64,000 bases of DNA from Nocardia sp. NBC_01329. GTDB lineage: Bacteria; Actinomycetota; Actinomycetes; Mycobacteriales; Mycobacteriaceae. A program made the position numbers and the translations under genes. This document shows, piece by piece, positions 58,592 to 64,000 of this stretch. The stretch's first letter is position 1. Every line of letters begins with the position of its first letter. The notes beneath the pieces are model-generated. The model did no database searches and was not told the origin of the DNA. It was given only the letters and a program-made list of their open reading frames with translations. The stretch spans positions 2,790,001 through 2,854,000 of the forward strand of contig NZ_CP108381.1 of assembly GCF_035956715.1 (NCBI RefSeq), given 5' to 3'.

Positions 58592-61500
58592 TCACAGCAG
58601 TCCCAGCAGCTCGAGGTCGGCCGCGTACTTGACGATGATCTCCGGCGTCACATGCGGAATATCCTTGGCTGTACCGATTTCCGCCGCCCGCACCGCCGCC
58701 CGGAAGCGGTCGGTCGGCGCGATGGAGCCGTGCACCACCTGCTGCGGTTTCCGGTAGTTGTCCAGCAGCGGCAGCAGCGAGTACCGGCGCTGCCGCTCCG
58801 GCAGCGCACGTACAGCGGTCTCGAATCGCTGCAACCACCTGCCGTAGCCGGGTATCCGTTCGATGGGGTGGCCGGCCTCGATCAACCAATCGACATAGGT
58901 GTCCAGCGAGATACCGTCGTCGTAAGGGTTCATCACGTGGTAGGTCCGGAACCCGCTCCCCACCCGCGCACCGAGCGCGGCCACTGCCTCGGCGATGAAA
59001 CCGACCGGGAGCCCGTCGTAATGGGCCGGTTGCCGGCGGCCGTCGGCATCGAGTTCGTAGAAGGAGCCGGGCGCCGTACCGGTGGCTTCCAGGCTCAGCA
59101 CCAACCGGGTGAACATATCGGGGAGATTCAGCTGACCCGCGTACCCGGTATCGGCCAGGATCATATCGCAGCGGAACACCGCGACCGGCAGACCGCAGAG
59201 ATCGCCGACCTCTCTGAGCAGCACCTCACCCGCCCATTTGCTGTTCGAGTACCCGTTGGCGTAGCCGCGGTCGACCGAACGGCCCGGGCTGATCACCCGG
59301 ATATCGGAGTCCTCCGTGAACACGGACCGGTCGATCTGATCACTCACACCGATCGTCGAGATGTAGGTATAGGGCTTCTGCCTAGTCGTCAGCGCGAGGC
59401 GGATCAGCTCGGCAGTGCCCACGACATTGGGACCGAACAGTTCGCGGTAGGGCAGGACATGATTGACCAGGGCGGCCGGATCCACGATCAGATCGACTGT
59501 ATCCGCCAGCCGCGCCCAGGTGGCGTGGTCCAGCCCGAGCTCGGCCGCGCTCTTGTCGCCGGCGACTACCTCGAGGTGGCCGGTTGCCGATTCCCGATAG
59601 CGGGCGGCCAGTTCCGGATCGGTGTCGAAGATCGCGTCCAGCCGCGCCCGTGCCGCCGCATCGTCCGGCGCCCGCACCGGGCAGATCAGCGTGCCGCCGG
59701 TGCGCGTCAGCCGTTGCAGCCATTCCAGCACCAGGTGTCGGCCCAGGAAACCGGTCGCGCCGGTCAGTAGGACGGTCCGCACCCGCTCCCTCGGCTCCGG
59801 AAGATCCGGCGCGGCCGCGAGCGTGGCAGGGTCGAGGAACTTTCCGAGCGTCAGATCACCGGCGTGCACCGCGGTGGCCTCGGCACCGTGCACCTCGGCG
59901 AAGGTCGGTCGCTGGACGCCGCCGTTCTGGTCGTCGATGTAGCCGGCGAGAGCTCGCAGATCGGTGGCCGGGCCGATGATGAAACCCACCGGCACCTCGA
60001 TATCGAAGATCTCCCGCAACAGCTGCGCGAAGGTCAGCGCCGACAACGAATCTCCGCCCAGATCGGTGAAACGCGCGTCCGGACGCATACCGCCCGTCGT
60101 CGCGCCGAGTAGCGCGCCCGCCGCGCGGACAACAGTCGCCAGCACCGGGCGGCGGTGTCCGTCGCGGCGCAGCGCGCGCAACTCGCCGGCCTCGGCTTCG
60201 GCCAGTTCGGCGTACAGCTGCTCCAGACGGGCGCCGTAGCGCTGCTTCAGATTCGGCCGGGCGAATTTGCGGATCCCGGTGAGCAGACCGTTCTCCGGGG
60301 TGAACGGCCGCGTCTCGACGAGGAAGTCACGCGGGATCTCGTAGGACTGCAGACCGGCCGATTTCGCGACCTCGTGCAGCGAATCGGCGATCAGCGGTTT
60401 CAATGCGTCGATGTCGCCACCGGTTCGTTCCGCCGCGCCCTCGATCGGTACCACCACCGCCAGCGGATAGGACCGGGTGCTGTTGCCGTAGACGTAGATC
60501 TGGCGGACCAACGGGCTCTCGGCGAAAGCCGCCTCCACTGTCGACACCGTCACGAATTCGCCCTGGGACAGCTTCAGGACGAAACTGCGCCGATCGAGGT
60601 ACACGAGTTGATCGGGACCGACCTCGGCGAAGATATCGCCGGTGTGGTACCACCCGTCGGCGTCGAACACTTCGGCCGTCGCATCCGGGCGCTCGTAGTA
60701 GCCCGGGATCAGTGCCTCGGATCGAATCAGCAGTTCGCCTCTCGGGTACGGCCGGTCGGTGTGGAAGTAACCGAGGTCCCGGACGTCGTCCAGCCGGTAG
60801 TCGATCACCGGTGGCCGGCGCAGCCTGCCGTCGACGGCGATACTTCCGGCCTCGGTGGACCCGTAGCCGTCGACGAGGTGCAGATCGAGGAAGGATTCGA
60901 CCCACGCCCTCAGCTCGGGCGAGATCGGCGCCGAGCCCGTGGTGGCGGCCAGGTACCGACCGCCCAGCAGGTCACGGCGGAGTTCGGCCGTCACCGCTTC
61001 CTCGACCCCTGCCGCATCCGCTGTACCGGCGGCACGGCGTTGGACCACGCCGCGGAACCGCTGGAACAGCATCTCCCAGATCCGGGGCACGAAGGCCAGC
61101 TGGGTGGGCCGGACCGAGGCCAGATCATCGAGCAGCGTCGACAGATCACTTCTGGCGGCGAAGAAGACGGTCCCCCCGCGGGCCAGCGCGGTGTAGAGGA
61201 TCGCGCGCCCCATGATGTGGCTCATCGGCATGAAACCGAGCGCGATGGCCGGTTCGGTGCCACGCTGACCCCACCGCTCGCTGGTCGAGGCCCGCCATTG
61301 GTCGGCGACCAGCCGTTCGGTGATCACGGCGCCTTTGGGTGCTCCGGTACTGCCGGAGGTGTAGATGAGCAGCGCCGGCGAGTCCGGTTCATCGGTCGGC
61401 GGCGGGTGTACCGATGGCAGTGCGGCACCGCGGGCGTTGACATCGGCCAGGTGCTCCACCGGCACCGAACCGGCCAGTTGCGCCACGGCAGATTCGAAGG

Positions 61501-62098
61501 TCGCGCGCTGGTCGTCGGCCCGCGGGTGGTAGTCGAACACGATGAGCCGCGCCGAGCGGCCGGTCCGCACCAGCTCGACGGCATCCGAGAGGTGATCGAT
61601 ACTCGACGCGATCACGGTGGGCCGGGTTTCGGCGACGACCGGCCGCAACTGCGCGGCGGTAGCGCCGGCCTGTAACGGCACGGCCACCGCGGCCAGCCGC
61701 GTCAGCGCCATGTCGACGAGGGTGTAGTCGACACTGGCGAACCCCAGGACACAGACGCGGTCACCGGGTCGCACGGGGTCACCGGCGAGTGCCGCCGCGA
61801 TCGCGCCGGCCCGGTCCCAGGCCTCGCGATAGGTGACGGTCTCGAAGTGGGGCCGCAGTTCCGCCGTGGTACGACCGGTCCCCGGGTCGGTGACGAACTC
61901 GACTGCGCGCTGCCCGACTGCGGGACGCCGCGCATAACCGTCCACCACGATCTGCGCGACCTCGAACGGTCGCAGTCCGGGTTTCTCCGCCCGCGCGGTG
62001 ACCGACGGGTCGGGGCGGGCAGCGGCGAACTGCGGGTCGGTGCGGTACAACGCCGCGATGCGATGCTCGAGCCTGGATTCCCGCGTTTCAGTCGACAT
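58592..62098 (-). CDS. car: Carboxylic acid reductase (CAR)
   Basis: A 1168-residue three-domain enzyme close in length to characterised Nocardia CARs. The adenylation domain (about 1-640) has LLIYTSGSTGAPKGA, MPMSHIMGRAI, DGYGSTEAGSI and GWYHTGDIF. The carrier domain has its phosphopantetheine Ser684 in DLGGDSLSA. The NADPH reductase domain (about 745-1168) has TGATGFLGRHLV and a YSNSK active-site motif. It reduces aromatic or aliphatic acids to aldehydes at the cost of ATP and NADPH and needs a phosphopantetheinyl transferase, which is not in this window. The ATG follows AAGGTGAG. Divergent from its probable TetR regulator and an aromatic-acid transporter. Confidence 0.95.
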   Translation of the reverse strand: MSTETRESRLEHRIAALYRTDPQFAAARPDPSVTARAEKPGLRPFEVAQIVVDGYARRPAVGQRAVEFVTDPGTGRTTAELRPHFETVTYREAWDRAGAIAAALAGDPVRPGDRVCVLGFASVDYTLVDMALTRLAAVAVPLQAGATAAQLRPVVAETRPTVIASSIDHLSDAVELVRTGRSARLIVFDYHPRADDQRATFESAVAQLAGSVPVEHLADVNARGAALPSVHPPPTDEPDSPALLIYTSGSTGAPKGAVITERLVADQWRASTSERWGQRGTEPAIALGFMPMSHIMGRAILYTALARGGTVFFAARSDLSTLLDDLASVRPTQLAFVPRIWEMLFQRFRGVVQRRAAGTADAAGVEEAVTAELRRDLLGGRYLAATTGSAPISPELRAWVESFLDLHLVDGYGSTEAGSIAVDGRLRRPPVIDYRLDDVRDLGYFHTDRPYPRGELLIRSEALIPGYYERPDATAEVFDADGWYHTGDIFAEVGPDQLVYLDRRSFVLKLSQGEFVTVSTVEAAFAESPLVRQIYVYGNSTRSYPLAVVVPIEGAAERTGGDIDALKPLIADSLHEVAKSAGLQSYEIPRDFLVETRPFTPENGLLTGIRKFARPNLKQRYGARLEQLYAELAEAEAGELRALRRDGHRRPVLATVVRAAGALLGATTGGMRPDARFTDLGGDSLSALTFAQLLREIFDIEVPVGFIIGPATDLRALAGYIDDQNGGVQRPTFAEVHGAEATAVHAGDLTLGKFLDPATLAAAPDLPEPRERVRTVLLTGATGFLGRHLVLEWLQRLTRTGGTLICPVRAPDDAAARARLDAIFDTDPELAARYRESATGHLEVVAGDKSAAELGLDHATWARLADTVDLIVDPAALVNHVLPYRELFGPNVVGTAELIRLALTTRQKPYTYISTIGVSDQIDRSVFTEDSDIRVISPGRSVDRGYANGYSNSKWAGEVLLREVGDLCGLPVAVFRCDMILADTGYAGQLNLPDMFTRLVLSLEATGTAPGSFYELDADGRRQPAHYDGLPVGFIAEAVAALGARVGSGFRTYHVMNPYDDGISLDTYVDWLIEAGHPIERIPGYGRWLQRFETAVRALPERQRRYSLLPLLDNYRKPQQVVHGSIAPTDRFRAAVRAAEIGTAKDIPHVTPEIIVKYAADLELLGLL

Positions 62099-62140
62099 CG
62101 GACTCACCTTCGAAACTCGTAATTCGAAACTCGCAGGTGG

Positions 62141-62174
62141 CACTCTCGAGTGTCATATGACACTGTCAAGTGTC
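62141..62174. promoter_or_regulatory. Operator array of AGTGTC/GACACT half-sites between CAR and TetR genes
   Basis: At 62149-62164, AGTGTCATATGACACT is a perfect 16-bp palindrome. Overlapping it, GACACTGTCAAGTGTC (62159-62174) repeats the half-sites with a 4-base spacer, and CACTCTCGAGTG (62141) adds a degenerate copy on the other side. Such a cluster in the 115-base divergent region should bind the TetR protein and repress car and the regulator-transporter operon. Confidence 0.75.
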
Positions 62175-62213
62175 GGAGCGGAGCTGTGGCGCGTCAAGAG
62201 GAGAGTGGAGAAA

Positions 62214-62828
62214 GTGACCGGTACCGCTGAACGGCACAGTTCAGTCCCATCGAGGCGGACGCGGGCCACGACCGACGCGATCGTCGACGCCGCGCGACGC
62301 GCGATGCACGAGCACGGCCTGGATGTCACCGTCGACGAGATCGCGGCCCTTGCCGGAGTCGGCCGCCGCACCGTGTTCCGCCATTTCGCCACCCGCGAGA
62401 ACCTCATCCAGGTAGCCATGGCGGCCGGTTTCGCCGACTTCTCCGACTCCCTCCCCCACTACGACGGCACCGACTGGCAGCAGTGGCTGACCGAACTGGT
62501 GCGACAGGTGCACCACCGGACCGCCGAGGCGGGCCGGACCATCCGGCATCTGCGAACCCGCCGGCTGCCGCCCGGCCTCGCCGCAGCCCACGACGAGAAT
62601 CTCGCCGCGCTACATCAGCTGTTCACCGCCGTCACCGGCACCGTATGGGCGGCGGCGGGCGGTTCCGGCACCCCACCGGAGCAGTTGCGCCGGACGGTCG
62701 CCGCCCACCTGAGCCCGTTGTTCACCCAGGCGGTACTGCTCGATGCCGAGGGCACGCCGGAGTTCGCGGCCGAAATAGCCACCGCCGCCATCACCGCGAC
62801 GCTGTATCGACTGCTCGACAACTCGTGA
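62214..62828 (+). CDS. TetR-family regulator of the CAR locus
   Basis: A 204-residue regulator: TTDAIVDAARRAMHEHGLDV, then DEIAALAGVGRRTVFRHFAT forms the helix-turn-helix. The GTG at 62214 follows GGAGAAA; an ATG at 62157 would place the start inside the operator array and is less likely. Its stop overlaps the transporter start (GTGA), so regulator and transporter are coupled. Presumed ligand: an aromatic acid or its aldehyde. Confidence 0.88.
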   Translation: MTGTAERHSSVPSRRTRATTDAIVDAARRAMHEHGLDVTVDEIAALAGVGRRTVFRHFATRENLIQVAMAAGFADFSDSLPHYDGTDWQQWLTELVRQVHHRTAEAGRTIRHLRTRRLPPGLAAAHDENLAALHQLFTAVTGTVWAAAGGSGTPPEQLRRTVAAHLSPLFTQAVLLDAEGTPEFAAEIATAAITATLYRLLDNS

Positions 62829-64000
62829 ACGGCCCCGAGGACGCCGCCGGGGGCCGACCCACCACAGACCTCTCCGGGAGCACCGCCACCCGCCCCGACC
62901 GGGTCGTGCTCGCCCTGACGTTCGTCGCTGTCGTACTCGACGGCTACGACACCATCGCCCTGGGTCTCTCGATACCCGCGCTCGCCGAGGAATGGGGAGT
63001 GTCCGCATCACATTTCACCCCGGCGCTTTCGCTCACCAGCCTCGGCGTGGCACTGGGATATATCGCGGTCGGCCGGCTGGTCGCCCGGTTCGGGAGCAAA
63101 CGCGTCATCCTCGCCGCTGTTCTCCTGTTCACCGGCGGCTCGCTGTTGACCGCGGCGGCGCCCTCCCTCTGGGAGCTGACCGTGCTGCGCTTCGCCACCG
63201 GGCTCGGTCTCGGTGCGGTGATGCCCGCGGCCGTCGCCCATGCGACCGTCCTCAATCCGCCACGGTTGCGGCAGTCCATCGCGGTGTTCGTGACGATGGG
63301 CATCTCCCTCGGCGCGCTGCTCGCCGGTCTTCTCGGCAGCCGGCTCGTCGGCGCCTACGGATGGCAGTCGGTGTTCATCGCCGGCGGGCTGGCCTCGGCC
63401 GTCCTGTTCCCGCTGCTGTGGCTGGGGTTGCCGGATGAACGCACTGTCCTCGGTGCGGTCGAACCCACCGCCGCCCAACACGGCGCCTCCGTGGCCCGGC
63501 TCTTCGATCCGGGGGTACGAACCCGCACCGTACTGCTCTGGGGTTTCTCCTTCCTCATCTTCTCGGTGTACTACATCTTCTCGTCGTGGCTGCCGACACT
63601 ACTCACCAGTTACGGCTTCAGTACCGGGCTGGCCCCGCTGGGTTCGGCCGCGCTGGGCGTCGGCAGCATGATCGGGGCCGGACTGCTCATGGTGGGCGCG
63701 CTGCGCTTCCGGATGACCTCGGTGCTGGCGGCGACCACTGTCGCGGCCATCGTCTTCCTGACCGTTTCCGGTTTCCTCGGCGCGGACAAGGTCCTGCTGC
63801 TCATCGTGTTCGGTGGGGTCGGCCTGGGCCTGCAGGCGGGCATGATCGGGCAGGCGGCGGTCGCTGTCTCGCTGTATCCCGACCGGGCCGCGGCCACCGG
63901 GGTCGGGTGGGCGTCCTCGATGGGACGGCTGGGATCGGTACTGGGTCCGATCGTCGGTGGCGCGCTCATCGCACTCGGCGCTTCCACCAGCACAATCGTG
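62825..64000 (+). CDS. MFS transporter, aromatic acid:H+ symporter type (cut by window edge)
   Basis: The frame is open to the right edge, giving 392 residues without a stop. After a short polar N-terminus, membrane segment 1 carries DGYDTIALGLSIPAL, matching the DGxD motif of the aromatic acid:H+ symporter family. The inter-segment loop RLVARFGSKRVIL and the mid-loop RLRQSIAVFVTMG are also visible. It probably imports benzoate- or vanillate-like acids, the substrates of CAR. The start GTG overlaps the TetR stop (GTGA). Confidence 0.88.
   Translation, partial: MNGPEDAAGGRPTTDLSGSTATRPDRVVLALTFVAVVLDGYDTIALGLSIPALAEEWGVSASHFTPALSLTSLGVALGYIAVGRLVARFGSKRVILAAVLLFTGGSLLTAAAPSLWELTVLRFATGLGLGAVMPAAVAHATVLNPPRLRQSIAVFVTMGISLGALLAGLLGSRLVGAYGWQSVFIAGGLASAVLFPLLWLGLPDERTVLGAVEPTAAQHGASVARLFDPGVRTRTVLLWGFSFLIFSVYYIFSSWLPTLLTSYGFSTGLAPLGSAALGVGSMIGAGLLMVGALRFRMTSVLAATTVAAIVFLTVSGFLGADKVLLLIVFGGVGLGLQAGMIGQAAVAVSLYPDRAAATGVGWASSMGRLGSVLGPIVGGALIALGASTSTIV

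Overview
The window reads as a chromosomal segment of a mycolic-acid-containing actinomycete, most likely a Nocardia or close relative. The reasons are very high GC at third codon positions, frequent GTG starts, many ATGA/GTGA stop-start overlaps, an antigen-85-type mycolyltransferase-like protein, a mycothiol-type maleylpyruvate isomerase, an actinobacterial gas-vesicle locus and a full-length carboxylic acid reductase of the Nocardia type. The species assignment is inference. I found no tRNA, rRNA, CRISPR array, transposase or prophage genes.

Region 1 (1-11.2 kb): the 5' part of a secreted-protein gene at the left edge; a methyltransferase and an FMN oxidoreductase; an ABC exporter operon (ATPase, permease, DesK-type kinase, DesR-type regulator) facing a PucR-type regulator; a GreA-like gene behind two strong leader hairpins; a TetR/membrane-protein pair with a clear palindromic operator; and an Ag85-like secreted esterase.

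Region 2 (11.7-17 kb): a 669-residue fusion of a prenyl diphosphate synthase (N-terminal) with a class I terpene synthase (C-terminal), a small ABC exporter pair convergent with it, and an unusual triple-LysM esterase. The terpene fusion is the best candidate in the window for an undescribed system.

Region 3 (17-27 kb): a complete 3-hydroxybenzoate/gentisate catabolic operon (gentisate dioxygenase, fumarylpyruvate hydrolase, maleylpyruvate isomerase, 3-hydroxybenzoate 6-hydroxylase), with the remnant of an IclR regulator beside it; a cupin and an acyl-CoA ligase; then a thiamine-precursor uptake operon (tenA-thiY-thiX-thiZ) behind a TPP riboswitch that contains the tenA ribosome-binding site.

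Region 4 (27-30.4 kb): small or decayed genes, including remnants of an XRE/MmyB-type regulator and of a zinc alcohol dehydrogenase, followed by an aldo/keto reductase.

Region 5 (30.5-35.8 kb): a ten-gene minus-strand gas-vesicle operon read as Y-like, Z-like(SRPBCC), gvpA, F, G, O, J, L, S, K. The first gene carries an apparent one-base frameshift.

Region 6 (36-45 kb): P450/TetR and SDR/TetR pairs with palindromic operators, then a minus-strand operon (DUF4242 protein, acyl-CoA-dehydrogenase-like enzyme, ABC ATPase, binding protein, permease) preceded by a 26-residue RLHVDL-type leader peptide. Such leaders mark sulfur-metabolism operons in actinobacteria, so this is probably an organosulfur uptake and oxidation operon.

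Region 7 (45-64 kb): an endonuclease/exonuclease/phosphatase-fold membrane protein, a rhodanese, several small genes and remnants, a TerD/TerA pair, two CNNM/CBS membrane proteins, an amino-acid dehydrogenase with a divergent LysR regulator, a BNR-repeat/ThiS-like pair, a mismatch-specific DNA glycosylase, and finally a carboxylic acid reductase divergent from a TetR regulator and an aromatic-acid MFS transporter that runs off the right edge, with an operator array between them.
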